A DNA stretch of 64,000 nucleotides from CAVPKN01 sp963832835 (GCA_963832835.1 CAWHVD010000001.1:1984001-2048000), one strand, 5' to 3'. Numbered from the stretch's first letter, positions 51,486 through 60,902 are shown. A program made the numbers and translations. The notes: generated by a model not told the origin, from the sequence alone.

Positions 51486-53930
51486 CTATGGAGAGGGTTT
51501 GTTAGGTTTGGACGGGTCGAAAACTCGGTAGGCAAGCAGTTTTAGGCGGTCACTCAGTAATGCCCAAATCAGTGCATATCCCCATACAAAGCCGGCCCAT
51601 TTCCAGCCAAGAGGCGGCATGAGAAATCCGTAGACCGCTATGAATGTCGCCAAGATTTGTGTGCCGAGCACGGCTATCCATAAAATTGTCGCGGGAGGGA
51701 TAGACCAGAATGGACCGCGTGTGCGAGTAAGGAAGATCGTCATATGTCCAGCTACCGATAGCATCAAATACATCATAGGTTGAAGGTGCTGATGGTCAAG
51801 ATTGAAAACTCTGTCGCCCAGGTAAAACAGGCCAAATGCGGCCACTGGTCCGATGAGACCTAGTACCGTGGCGATCCCCAACACAATGCGCATGTTCCAA
51901 GCCTCAGGTTGATTCTTGTAGTGAACATTGTCGTAGGATATTGATAAAATGGCGCCATCATTGAGCAGGGCCAGCATGACGATCATCACAGCCGTCAATG
52001 GATAAAAATTGAAGATCAAGATAGCCAGTGTCATGAAGATCAGCACTCGGAGTGTCTCAGCTATGCGATAAATCGCATAGCTGTTCATTCTCTGGAAAAT
52101 TTTTCGGCTTTCTTTGATTGCGTCAATAATCACGGATAGGCCTGGCGTCAACAATACAATGGCAGCAGCTGCCCGTGCCGCATCCGTTGCATCTGAAACA
52201 GCTATGCCGCAGTCGGCTTTCTTCAGTGCAGGGGCATCATTTACTCCATCGCCTGTCATGCCAACTATGTGGCCGTTTTTTTGCAAGACATCTACAATAT
52301 GAAACTTATGTTCTGGAAAGACTTGGGCAAAGCCGTCTGCCTTTGCGATAGATTCGGCCATCTGTGCTGACTCTTGGTGCTTGACGTCTCCCAGTCCGCT
52401 GGCATCGAGGATATTTGTTCCGAGTCCTAACTTTTTGGCGGTTTCTTTTGCGATGGCTAGTTGGTCGCCTGTGACCATCTTAATCTTTACACCCATCTGG
52501 CTTGCGGTCGCGATCGTTGCCTTGGCATCTTCACGCGGTGGATCAAAGAGAGGTAGCACGCCGAGAAACTGCCATGCACCTTCGCCATCAGCTCGAGCCA
52601 CTCCCAACGAACGAAAGCCGCGTGCTGCAAATGCATTGACCGCTTTCTCGACATTTTGCCTAATTTGTCCGGCATTTGCTGATAATTCCAAAATCACCTG
52701 GGGCGCGCCCTTGGTCACTTTGAAGGTACTTCCATCCGCTGCTTTGATTGCTGCCTCTGTCCGCTTATGTACGGGATCGAATGGCTGGAAATGCACTACC
52801 TGATAATTTTTCAAAACCTCTTTGTTTTTAAGTCCCCCAATCACAGCCATGTCGATCGTGTCTTTGTCCTCCGCACGGGATGCCAGTGCAGCGTCGAGGA
52901 TGACTTGCTCGATGGATATGTTGTTTACACTAAAAGGATCGCCCAGTGTTAGCTTGTTCTGTGTCATGGTTCCGGTTTTGTCTGCACACAAAATATCTAC
53001 ACCAGCCAATTCTTCAATAGCCACTAACCTACTAACGATTGCCTCCTTCCTGGCAAGCAAGCGGGCGCCGACTGCCATGGTAACCGATAATACTGTCGGC
53101 ATCGCCACGGGAATCGCGGCTACTGTCAGCACCAAAGCAAACTGGAGCGTGGTGAGGACAGGGTCGCCGCGGAAGATTGCGACTGTGATAATCGCTGCTA
53201 CCAAAATCAGTGCAAGAATAATCAGGTAATTGCCAATCTTCAACACTGCTTTTTGGAAATGACTGACAGTGTGCGCCTCTTGCACTAATTCTGTTGTTTT
53301 ACCGAAATATGTTTTCGCGCCCGTAGCATAAACAAGTGCATCGATTTCTCCCTGGCGGATAATCGACCCTGAAAATACTGCATCTCCCGATTTACGTTCG
53401 GCAGGCAGTGATTCTCCTGTCAATGCCGACTGATCTACTTCTACAGGATCTCCTTCTAACAAGCGCGCATCTGCCGGTACAATATCACCTAGACGTACAC
53501 GAATAATATCACCCGGAATCAATTCACGCGCTGCCACTGTAGTCCACTTGCCATCACGTTTCACACGGGCTTTGATTGCAAGTCTAGCTTTCAGAGCAGC
53601 AATGGCATTGCCTGCCTGGTGCTCCTCCCAAAATCCTACTGCCGCATTTGAAATCAGTAAAATGAGAATGATAAAGAAATCTGGCCAGTGTCGAACTACC
53701 GCAGATAGGATCACTGCCACCTCAATCATCCATGGTATTGGACCCCAAAAATAGGAGAGGAATTTCAAGATTGGATTGGTTTTCTTTTCTTCAATCTCAT
53801 TAGGTCCATATTGGACCAGCCTTCTCTTTGCCTCAGCTTGAGTGAGTCCATCCGAAGATGATTCTAATTTTTTCTCTAATTCCGCTATAGGAAGGGATTT
53901 TAGATCGTACTTAGTGTCTTGCATACTCAT
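51486..53930 (-). CDS. Plasma-membrane proton-efflux P-type ATPase (type IIIA-like)
   Basis: 814 residues. An N-terminal cation-ATPase domain is followed by transmembrane pairs near residues 55-105 and 235-290. The actuator-domain TGES is at ~171, the phosphorylated Asp317 in CADKTGTMTQNKL, and there are hinge motifs MVTGDQLAIAKETAKKLG and MTGDGVNDAPALKKADCGIAVSDATDAARAAA. Four to six C-terminal transmembrane segments follow. Overall it resembles plant/fungal and bacterial H+-ATPases. It would export protons using ATP and so regulate internal pH or energise the membrane. It appears full length. Confidence 0.88.
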   Translation of the reverse strand: MSMQDTKYDLKSLPIAELEKKLESSSDGLTQAEAKRRLVQYGPNEIEEKKTNPILKFLSYFWGPIPWMIEVAVILSAVVRHWPDFFIILILLISNAAVGFWEEHQAGNAIAALKARLAIKARVKRDGKWTTVAARELIPGDIIRVRLGDIVPADARLLEGDPVEVDQSALTGESLPAERKSGDAVFSGSIIRQGEIDALVYATGAKTYFGKTTELVQEAHTVSHFQKAVLKIGNYLIILALILVAAIITVAIFRGDPVLTTLQFALVLTVAAIPVAMPTVLSVTMAVGARLLARKEAIVSRLVAIEELAGVDILCADKTGTMTQNKLTLGDPFSVNNISIEQVILDAALASRAEDKDTIDMAVIGGLKNKEVLKNYQVVHFQPFDPVHKRTEAAIKAADGSTFKVTKGAPQVILELSANAGQIRQNVEKAVNAFAARGFRSLGVARADGEGAWQFLGVLPLFDPPREDAKATIATASQMGVKIKMVTGDQLAIAKETAKKLGLGTNILDASGLGDVKHQESAQMAESIAKADGFAQVFPEHKFHIVDVLQKNGHIVGMTGDGVNDAPALKKADCGIAVSDATDAARAAAAIVLLTPGLSVIIDAIKESRKIFQRMNSYAIYRIAETLRVLIFMTLAILIFNFYPLTAVMIVMLALLNDGAILSISYDNVHYKNQPEAWNMRIVLGIATVLGLIGPVAAFGLFYLGDRVFNLDHQHLQPMMYLMLSVAGHMTIFLTRTRGPFWSIPPATILWIAVLGTQILATFIAVYGFLMPPLGWKWAGFVWGYALIWALLSDRLKLLAYRVFDPSKPNKPSP

Positions 53931-54048
53931 ATTAAGCCCTTTGGATAAAGTAGAATCAAGCCAACCAATGCCGCCAATAACACTACCCGCAGCCCATTGT
54001 TTATATTTTTGGCAACACCATCTCTATCAATCGCAGTGCCATCTTACC

Positions 54049-56448
54049 TTATTTTTCCCACTTCCAATTGCGAACCTCAGGTAAGTCTTGTCCGTGCTTA
54101 TTGATATATTGCTTGTGCTCAATCAGTTTATCTTGCATCTGTTGCTTCAGGTAGTCCCCTTTCGCACCCAATTGCGGCAGCCGATCAAGCACGTCTTGCA
54201 CTAGATGGAATCTGTCAAGGTCATTTTGCACTCTAATATCGAAAGCTGTTGTAATCGTACCTTCTTCCTTATAGCCCCGAACATGCAAATTGCGATTGGT
54301 ACGACGATATGTGAGCCTATGGATGAGCCATGGATATCCATGAAAGGCGAAGATGATATTCTTATCTTTCGTAAAAAGTGCGTCGTAATCTTTGTCGTTC
54401 AGTCCATGCGGGTGCTCCGTATTAGGTTGCAATTTCATGAGATCAACCACATTGATCACACGGATTTTCAGTTCAGGCAAATTGGCGCGGAGGATGGAAA
54501 CGGCAGCTAAGATCTCCAGAGTAGGAGTATCTCCGCAACAGGCCATGACTACGTCGGGCTCAGCACCCTTGTCATTGCTGGCCCATTGCCAAATACCAAT
54601 CCCTTCCGAGCAATGAGTGATTGCTGCTTCCATGCTCAGCCACTGAGGCAGCGGATGTTTTCCAGCTACCACCACATTGACGTAATGCCGGCTGCGTAGG
54701 CAATGATCAAAGACAGATAACAGGCAATTGGCATCTGGAGGAAGGTAAACACGTACAATATCTGCTTTCTTGTTGACGACATGATCGAGGAAGCCAGGAT
54801 CTTGGTGCGTAAAGCCATTGTGATCTTGCTGCCAAACATGAGAAGCAAGTAGATAGTTCAGGGAGGCAAGCTTTCTGCGCCATGGCAGTTGAGCTGTGAC
54901 CTTGAGCCACTTAGCATGCTGGTTGAACATCGAATCAACAATATGAATAAAAGCTTCGTAACAATTAAATAACCCATGCCTTCCCGTACGCAGATACCCT
55001 TCCAGCCAACCCTCGCACTGATGCTCACTGAGCATTGAGTCCAGCACCCGTCCCTCAGGAGATAGGAATTCATCATTCTTAACTTCTCGAGCTTCCCATT
55101 GACGATTGGTTGTTTCAAAGACAGCTCCCAAAAGATTCGACAATGTCTCATCAGGTCCAAAGATTCTGAAATTGCGATAATCCTGATTCAACTTGGTCAC
55201 ATCGCGCAAAAACTTTCCAAGCACGAGTGTATCCTGCCCTTCGACAGCTCCAGGAGAAGGAACATTAACAGCATGATCCCGAAAGTCCGGCATGCGAAGG
55301 TCGCGCAAAAGAAGGCCACCGTTTGCATGGGGATTGGCCCCCATACGCCGGTCACCTTTGGGCGCCAATTCAAGCAATTCTGGTAGAAGCCTTCCGTTCT
55401 CATCAAACAGCTCTTCTGGCTTGTAGCTCTTCATCCATTGTTCAAGGTGTTTGAGATGTTCGGGATATTTGGAATTCACCAGGATTGGTACCTGATGCGC
55501 TCGAAACGTTCCCTCAATTTGCAAACCATCGACCTCTTTCGGTCCAGTCCACCCTTTTGGGGATCTCAGGACAATCATAGGCCAGCGAGGCCGGGTTGTA
55601 TCGTTTTTACTTCGGGCATTATTGTGGATTTTTTGAATATGTTCGACGGCCTTATCCAACGTACTAGCCATGAGCTGATGCATCTCTTCTGGATTGTCGC
55701 CTTCTACAAAATAGGGAGTCCAGCCGCACCCCCTTAAAAATTGCTCTAATTCTTCATGCTCGATGCGAGAAAAGATAGTGGGATTGCTAATCTTATAGCC
55801 ATTGAGATGTAAGATTGGTAGTACGGCTCCGTCATTAATCGGGTTCAGAAACTTATTAGAATGCCATGCGGTCGCTAATGGCCCTGTTTCTGCTTCACCA
55901 TCGCCAATGACACAGGCGACAACAAGATCGGGATTATCAAAAACCGCTCCGAATGCGTGACTAAGAGAATACCCCAGCTCGCCTCCTTCATGGATTGACC
56001 CGGGTGTCGTTGGCGCAACATGACTAGAAATGCCTCCAGGAAACGAGAATTGTGTGAAAAATTTTTTTAAGCCCTCTTCATCCTGACTGATATTTGGATA
56101 GATTTCACTATAAGTGCCCTCGAGATAAGTATGCGCCACAAGCGCTGGACCGCCATGGCCAGGACCTGCGATATAGAACATATTCAGGTCATACTTTTTG
56201 ATGATCCTGTTCAAATGCACATAGATGAAATTTTGGCCAGGTGTTGTGCCCCAATGTCCAACCACCAATGGCTTCACATGGGACAATTTCAAGGGCTCTT
56301 TCAGCAGTGGATTATCGTAGAGATAAATTTGGCCAACAGAAAGATAGTTAGCTGCCCGCCAATACGCATTCATTTTTCTCAGTAGCTCTGATGGCAGCGG
56401 TTTGTCTGTTTTCTCAGTTTCCACAGCAATGTTTTCACTCACTCCCAT
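54049..56448 (-). CDS. xfp: Xylulose-5-phosphate/fructose-6-phosphate phosphoketolase
   Basis: 799 residues, the usual length. Thiamine-diphosphate-enzyme features include HWGTTPGQNFIYVHLNRII near residue 65, AGPGHGGPALVAHTYLEG near residue 95, GGELGYSLSHAFGAVFDNPD near residue 155 and VIGDGEAETGPLATAWHSNKF near residue 180. The enzyme splits ketose phosphates to acetyl-phosphate plus glyceraldehyde-3-phosphate or erythrose-4-phosphate. No acetate kinase gene is adjacent. It lies 118 bp upstream of the ATPase gene on the same strand, so the two may form one unit. Confidence 0.95.
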   Translation of the reverse strand: MGVSENIAVETEKTDKPLPSELLRKMNAYWRAANYLSVGQIYLYDNPLLKEPLKLSHVKPLVVGHWGTTPGQNFIYVHLNRIIKKYDLNMFYIAGPGHGGPALVAHTYLEGTYSEIYPNISQDEEGLKKFFTQFSFPGGISSHVAPTTPGSIHEGGELGYSLSHAFGAVFDNPDLVVACVIGDGEAETGPLATAWHSNKFLNPINDGAVLPILHLNGYKISNPTIFSRIEHEELEQFLRGCGWTPYFVEGDNPEEMHQLMASTLDKAVEHIQKIHNNARSKNDTTRPRWPMIVLRSPKGWTGPKEVDGLQIEGTFRAHQVPILVNSKYPEHLKHLEQWMKSYKPEELFDENGRLLPELLELAPKGDRRMGANPHANGGLLLRDLRMPDFRDHAVNVPSPGAVEGQDTLVLGKFLRDVTKLNQDYRNFRIFGPDETLSNLLGAVFETTNRQWEAREVKNDEFLSPEGRVLDSMLSEHQCEGWLEGYLRTGRHGLFNCYEAFIHIVDSMFNQHAKWLKVTAQLPWRRKLASLNYLLASHVWQQDHNGFTHQDPGFLDHVVNKKADIVRVYLPPDANCLLSVFDHCLRSRHYVNVVVAGKHPLPQWLSMEAAITHCSEGIGIWQWASNDKGAEPDVVMACCGDTPTLEILAAVSILRANLPELKIRVINVVDLMKLQPNTEHPHGLNDKDYDALFTKDKNIIFAFHGYPWLIHRLTYRRTNRNLHVRGYKEEGTITTAFDIRVQNDLDRFHLVQDVLDRLPQLGAKGDYLKQQMQDKLIEHKQYINKHGQDLPEVRNWKWEK

Positions 56449-56892
56449 TCTTCACCTTCACAGTAATAGTTTGTTAGGACCTGAAAGACGCAGCAAACCG
56501 TGCGCGCGATCATGCATTCTTCATCAATACGGATGATGTAGACTTTCACCTGGCTAGCTACCGAAAGAAATCACCCTCGTTTTTCGCTTTTAGTCTTTCT
56601 TCTAATTCATTTTCAAGAAATTTTTAATTAGAACTAAGGCGCCCATTCATATCGCTATCTGGAAATCCCTTGATGCTATAATCTCAAAACAATACTAAAA
56701 AATATAATGACTATTCACGAGCCAGCAGAATCCTTAAGGCAGGCCCAGTTTACCAAGGACAAGGCAGCTCAAAGAAGCTCCGGTGGAGCTTCTTTGATGG
56801 ATTGTCCGAGAGTTGACGTAGTCAACCGAAAGGGAGTGGATAGGCGCCACCAAGAGGCTTTTAACCGAAAAGATGGAAAGGATGACACTATC
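56449..56892. other. Divergent intergenic region with MITE-1 left part and hairpins
   Basis: 440 bp. It contains direct repeat A (56538-56765) and a family-1 MITE beginning at 56708 whose right end is lost. The MITE interior has a strong hairpin, AAAGAAGCTCC / GGAGCTTCTTT, around 56769-56793 and a second one, GTTGAC-GTA-GTCAAC, near 56811-56826. The open frame from the DUF302 gene extends through it to 56707, but that part is element sequence. Confidence 0.6.
56538..56765 (+). repeat. Long direct repeat A
   Basis: About 215 bp matching 58052-58262 with scattered differences. Shared landmarks are GTAGACTTTCAC, GCCCATTC/GCATCCATTC-ATATCGC and the left end of the family-1 MITE. The two copies bracket the DUF302 and PhnA-like genes. 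Confidence 0.75.
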
Positions 56893-57282
56893 ATGGCATT
56901 GTTGATCTCTATATCTAGTAACAAGACTGTGAATGAGACCACAGCGGCCTTAGAGATCGCTGTTCAAGCTAACCATTTTGGCATTATGCAGATTCACAAC
57001 CTCAAAGAGAGTATGACGAAGAAAGGTGTAGAGTTCGAGCGTGAATGTCTGATCTTCGAGATTTGTCAGCCCCAACAAGCGAAGAAGGTTCTTGACCAAA
57101 ATATGAGTATCTCCACTGCGCTGCCATGTCGGATCACAGTTTACGAGGAGGGTGGTAAAACTATTCTTGCTACTTTAAAGCCAACCGCCCTTTTGGCACT
57201 GTTCAACGTGCCGAAACTTGAAGAGGTGGCAATGGAAATAGAAAACACTCTCATTAAAATCATGAAGGAAGCAGCTCACTAG
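56893..57282 (+). CDS. DUF302 domain protein
   Basis: 129 residues from the ATG at 56893: MALLISISSNKTVNETTAALEIAVQANHFGIMQIHNLKESM... CLIFEICQPQQAKKVLDQNMSISTALPCRITVYEEGGKT. This is a complete DUF302 fold, a small soluble domain sometimes found with redox or sulfur metabolism genes. The upstream in-frame extension to 56707 derives from a MITE and is not expected to be translated as part of the native protein. Confidence 0.8.
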   Translation: MALLISISSNKTVNETTAALEIAVQANHFGIMQIHNLKESMTKKGVEFERECLIFEICQPQQAKKVLDQNMSISTALPCRITVYEEGGKTILATLKPTALLALFNVPKLEEVAMEIENTLIKIMKEAAH

Positions 57283-57598
57283 TAATGATATTCGTCAAAA
57301 TCTCTTGTTTGTCTTAAATAAGATCCGCCGTAAACAAACCCACTTTCCTATCTCTGAAATAATACCATTTCCAGAAAATAAAGCCATGAAGTGGCACTGG
57401 GTAACATGATAGATTTGAAGGGTCGTTTCGAAGCTCATATTTTTAAATATGGGCGAGAAGGGACTGTTCAAAGATGGTATGTTAGACAGCCCACATTTGC
57501 AGTGTTATTTTTGTGGATTATATATTACATCTTGCTGCTCTAAATCTGCAGTTTTGATACAATGATTTTTTTTCAATGCAACTATTTTTTGAGTGACC
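57283..57598. other. Spacer with decayed MITE family 2 copy
   Basis: 316 bp. From 57363 it matches the left part of the family-2 MITE (TACCATTTCCAGAAAATAAAG and the following ~115 bp) with many substitutions and no right inverted repeat. I see nothing else except the leader of the PhnA-like gene. Confidence 0.65.
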
Positions 57599-57949
57599 AT
57601 GAAAGATATACCTGATTGTGTTAAGTGCGGCTCTAAATTTACTTATAAAAATGAGAATTTATATATTTGTCCTGAGTGCAGCCACGAATGGACGGAAGAA
57701 TTAGAATCTAATGATGAGAAGCACAAGGTAGTTGTAAAAGATGCTTTTGGGAACATTCTTAAGGATGGCGATAGCGTGACTATTATCAAAGATATCAAAG
57801 TCAAGGGGACATCTTCAGTAATTAAAGTAGGCGTTAAAGTTAAAGATATCCGTATAGTTGACGAAGTAAATGGCCATAATATTGATGCCAAAGTTCCGGG
57901 TTTTGGTTCGATGATGCTAAAGTCAGAAATTGTTAAAAAGTGTAATTAG
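57599..57949 (+). CDS. YjdM/PhnA-like zinc-ribbon protein
   Basis: 116 residues. The N-terminal zinc ribbon CVKCGSKFTYKNENLYICPECSHEW is followed by the PhnA/YjdM C-terminal domain (VVKDAFGNILKDGDSVTIIKDIKVKG...VIKVGVKVKDIRIVD). E. coli YjdM was once called PhnA, but it is not a phosphonoacetate hydrolase and its role is unsettled. A GTG two codons upstream is an alternative start. Confidence 0.88.
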   Translation: MKDIPDCVKCGSKFTYKNENLYICPECSHEWTEELESNDEKHKVVVKDAFGNILKDGDSVTIIKDIKVKGTSSVIKVGVKVKDIRIVDEVNGHNIDAKVPGFGSMMLKSEIVKKCN

Positions 57950-58051
57950 TCGATCCTGAAAAATAAGAAAAAGTGATTCAGGAGATATTTTGAGATTGTT
58001 TTCTAGGAAGAGGAATCACTTTTGGACACCTATTCTACTGAACGTGTCCAA

Positions 58052-58262
58052 GTAGACTTTCACTTGGCTAGCTGCCGAAAGAAATCACCCTCGTTTTTCG
58101 AATTTATACCATTTCCAGAAAATTTTAACTAGAACTAAGGCATCCATTCATATCGCTATCTGGAAATCCCTTGATGCTATAACCTAAAAACCATACTAAA
58201 AAATATAATGACTATTCACGAGCCAGCAGAATCCTTAAGGCAGACCAGGTTTACCAAGGACT
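58052..58262 (+). repeat. Long direct repeat B
   Basis: Matches 56538-56765. It includes a short piece of the family-2 MITE end (TACCATTTCCAGAAAA near 58106) that repeat A has lost or altered. Confidence 0.75.
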
Positions 58263-58481
58263 AGGCACCACCACCGAGAGGCTTTTAACCGAAAAGATGG
58301 ATTATACCATTTCCAAAAAATAAAGCCATGAAGTGGTACTGGGTAACATGACAGATTTGGATGATCGTTTCGAAGCCTATATTTTTGCACCTAAGCGAGA
58401 AAGGATCATTCAAAAATGGCGTGTTATACAGTGCCAATTCATGACTTTATTTTCTGGAAATGGTATTACCTGAATAGTTAC
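58208..58481 (+). mobile_element. MITE family 1, interrupted by MITE family 2, at the hydrogenase operon
   Basis: Outer ends ATGACTATTCACG and CCTGAATAGTTAC, flanked by the 8-bp target duplication AAAATATA (58200-58207 and 58482-58489). Removing the inner element leaves about 110 bp, matching the 115-bp copy at 47933, which acts as an empty-site reference. Confidence 0.9.
58305..58465 (+). mobile_element. MITE family 2 nested in MITE family 1
   Basis: 161 bp from TACCATTTCC to GGAAATGGTA, flanked by TTA on both sides. The uninterrupted sequence GATGGATTACCTG at 48025-48038 shows the empty site, so the insertion duplicated TTA (or ATTA). Confidence 0.9.
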
Positions 58482-58497
58482 AAAATATATTGGTGAC

Positions 58498-59631
58498 ATG
58501 GAAAATAAGGCATTATTCTGCACGACAGCTCAGTTTGAACAGCTGCTAGATTTGATTAAAAATGCTGGCTACAAGTTGCTTGGTCCTACCGTTCGCGATG
58601 AGGTCATCATTTATGATGAGCTGCAATCCGCTAAAGATTTACCAATCGGCTGGATGGATGAGCAAGATCCTGGGCGATATCGCCTGAAACGCCGCGATGA
58701 TAGCGCCTATTTTGGTTATAATTTAGGGCCTCATAGTTGGAAAAAATATCTCTTTCCTCCAAAGGAGAAGCTATGGTCAGCAAAAAAGCAAGAAAACAAT
58801 AAACTAGTGATCCTTCAAGAAGTATTACCACCCGATGAAAAGATGGCATTCATAGGGGTTCGTGCTTGTGAAATGCAGGCAATTTTTGTCCTAGATAAAG
58901 TTTTCAATACAAAGTTAGCAGTCTATCAGCAGTATCAAAGACGTAGAGAAAACACGTTTATAATGGCAGTCAACTGCACAACTGCAGCCAATACCTGCTT
59001 TTGTGCTTCAATGCAGTCTGGGCCCGCTGTGAAAGAGGGTTATGATCTTTCTCTCACAGAAGTTATCGATACAACTCAGCACTATTTTTTACTCATGATT
59101 GGTTCTGAGAGAGGAAGGTCGATATGCGGGCATCTTCAATTTCGTGTCGCAACAACTGATGAAAGCAATTTAGCGCACAGCCATGTTGAGAGGACAATCG
59201 ACAAGATGACACGCAAGGTAGATAACGCGCATGTACATGAGGTGTTAGAAAACAGTTGGGATAGCAAACAATGGGACAAGGTGGCAGAGCGCTGTATCAA
59301 TTGCGCTAACTGTACAATGGCGTGTCCTACCTGCTTTTGTTCTGATACAGAAGATGTTGTGAGTATTGATGCAACTCATGTCGATCGTTGGCAAAAGTGG
59401 GAGTCCTGTTTTAACTTGTCGCATTCCTACATGCATGGAGGAAGCATCAGAAGTTCTGCACAATCACGCTATCGCCAGTGGCTTACCCATAAGTTCGGAA
59501 CCTGGTGGGATCAATTTGGTGTTTCCGGGTGTGTGGGGTGCGGCAGGTGCATCACTTGGTGTCCTGTGGGTATCGATGTGACAGAAGAGTTAAAACAGTT
59601 ACAAATAGAGTACAATGAAAAAGATAGCTGA
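58498..59631 (+). CDS. hyhB: [NiFe] hydrogenase (group 3b-like) beta subunit, Fe-S protein
   Basis: 377 residues, sulfhydrogenase beta / anaerobic sulfite reductase A type. The C-terminal part has two ferredoxin-like clusters, CINCANCTMACPTC near residue 265 and CVGCGRCITWCPVG near residue 342. The N-terminal half shows the family block IGVRACEMQAIFVLDKVF with TANTCFCASM. It passes electrons between the hydrogenase core and the flavin subunit. It is the first gene of the operon; its stop lies 17 bp inside the next gene. Confidence 0.9.
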   Translation: MENKALFCTTAQFEQLLDLIKNAGYKLLGPTVRDEVIIYDELQSAKDLPIGWMDEQDPGRYRLKRRDDSAYFGYNLGPHSWKKYLFPPKEKLWSAKKQENNKLVILQEVLPPDEKMAFIGVRACEMQAIFVLDKVFNTKLAVYQQYQRRRENTFIMAVNCTTAANTCFCASMQSGPAVKEGYDLSLTEVIDTTQHYFLLMIGSERGRSICGHLQFRVATTDESNLAHSHVERTIDKMTRKVDNAHVHEVLENSWDSKQWDKVAERCINCANCTMACPTCFCSDTEDVVSIDATHVDRWQKWESCFNLSHSYMHGGSIRSSAQSRYRQWLTHKFGTWWDQFGVSGCVGCGRCITWCPVGIDVTEELKQLQIEYNEKDS

Positions 59632-60076
59632 TATTTTAGGCGAGCATTCATTTTTTCAGGAGTTATCTAAAGAACACATCGCATTCATTGCAGGGTGCGG
59701 GAAGAATGTGGTCTTTGAGGAGAAACAGATAATTGCTAAACCCGGAGATGCTGCAGATGAATTTTATTTAATACGCCATGGGCAAGCAGCATTGATTTTA
59801 GAAATTCCGCCGCATCAACCTTTTATTTATCAAACGCTCAGTGAAAATGAAATTCTTGGTTTGAGCTGGTTGATTCCCCCCTATCGATGGACGATTACAG
59901 CACAGGCTATACAAACATTAAGGGCTATTGCAATCGATGGGGCTTGCCTTAGGGAAAAATGTGAAAAGGATCCTGCTCTTGGATTCAAACTAATGAAACA
60001 TCTAGTACAGGTTCTAGTCAACCGTGAAGAGGAAGCTAGACTGCATTTGTTAGATGTTTACGGTACAAAGAACTGA
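59615..60076 (+). CDS. Cyclic-nucleotide-binding-domain protein of the hydrogenase operon
   Basis: 153 residues forming a single cNMP-binding beta-roll (IAKPGDAADEFYLIRHGQAALIL, LSENEILGLSWLIPPYRWTITAQA) without a DNA-binding domain. Similar small proteins occur in group 3b hydrogenase operons. A regulatory or redox-sensing role is inferred. The start overlaps the beta gene by 17 bp. Confidence 0.8.
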   Translation: MKKIADILGEHSFFQELSKEHIAFIAGCGKNVVFEEKQIIAKPGDAADEFYLIRHGQAALILEIPPHQPFIYQTLSENEILGLSWLIPPYRWTITAQAIQTLRAIAIDGACLREKCEKDPALGFKLMKHLVQVLVNREEEARLHLLDVYGTKN

Positions 60077-60089
60077 TAGGGCAATCCAT

Positions 60090-60902
60090 ATGTTGATACC
60101 TACGATATATCAAGTTAAATCCATTATCCATGAAACATCGGATGTTTTTACCCTCGCTTTGACTACAAAAGACGCTATCAGCAAAATGCCTTTCTTGCCT
60201 GGGCAATTCAATATGCTTTATCATTTTGGGTTTGGCGAGGTGGCTATATCTATCTCAGGAGATCCCTCAAGCCAAGATGGCCTAACCCATACTATAAGAG
60301 CAGTGGGATCCGTAACAAAGCGGATGCAAGAACTCAAAGCTGGCGATGAAATCGGCATACGTGGTCCTTTTGGCTCTTGTTGGCCTCTCTTGAAAAAACA
60401 GTGTGATGTTCTTGTGATTGCCGGAGGGATTGGCCTTGCAGCTCTACGAGCTGCTTTGATTAATCTTGCCGCACATAAAGATCAATATCAGAATATTACT
60501 CTTCTATATGGAGCTAGAAACCCGAATGACATCATTTATAAAAAAGACTTAGATCACTGGCAGAAACAAGGAATTAACATAGAAGTTACAGTGGATTACG
60601 CTGATGTGAGCTGGCAAGGTCAAGTTGGCGTCGTTACTAGGCTGGTCAAAAAAAATATTAAAAAACCGAAAAACACGCTTGTGCTTATGTGCGGACCTGA
60701 GATTATGCTCAAGTTTGCAATGCAGGAACTATTAGGTGCCCAAGTAGAGGAAAAACATATTTTCATCTCTCTTGAAAGGCATATGGAGTGCGCTGTAGGT
60801 TTTTGCGGGCGCTGCCAATATGGACCTTATTTCCTGTGTAAAGATGGTCCTATCTTTTCTTATGAACAATTACGACATTGGCTTATGATCAAGGAGTTGT
60901 GA
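60090..60902 (+). CDS. hyhG: [NiFe] hydrogenase gamma subunit, FAD/NAD(P)-binding reductase
   Basis: 270 residues from the ATG at 60090 (MLIPTIYQVKSIIHET). A ferredoxin-NADP reductase-like FAD domain (LPGQFNMLYHFGFGEVAISISG) is followed by a nucleotide-binding domain (CDVLVIAGGIGLAALRAA, LLYGARNPNDIIYK). The C-terminal [2Fe-2S] ligands are in CAVGFCGRCQYGPYFLC. It links the hydrogenase to NAD(P)H. The stop overlaps the small-subunit start. Confidence 0.9.
   Translation: MLIPTIYQVKSIIHETSDVFTLALTTKDAISKMPFLPGQFNMLYHFGFGEVAISISGDPSSQDGLTHTIRAVGSVTKRMQELKAGDEIGIRGPFGSCWPLLKKQCDVLVIAGGIGLAALRAALINLAAHKDQYQNITLLYGARNPNDIIYKKDLDHWQKQGINIEVTVDYADVSWQGQVGVVTRLVKKNIKKPKNTLVLMCGPEIMLKFAMQELLGAQVEEKHIFISLERHMECAVGFCGRCQYGPYFLCKDGPIFSYEQLRHWLMIKEL

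Larger units (their letters stand above)
57950..58497. other. Hydrogenase operon upstream region, occupied by repeats and MITEs
   Basis: 548 bp. In order: an 11-bp inverted repeat AAAAGTGATTC (about 57969) / GAATCACTTTT (about 58013); a second inverted repeat TTGGACAC / GTGTCCAA (58022-58050); direct repeat B (58052-58262); and the family-1 MITE with a nested family-2 MITE (58208-58481). Only 16 bp separate the MITE from the hydrogenase beta start, so any promoter is inside or beyond the elements. Confidence 0.7.

Noticed and set aside
56707..56892. N-terminal extension of the DUF302 protein
   Set aside because: The open frame is MITE sequence shared with 47933 and 58208, and the DUF302 fold begins at the ATG at 56893.
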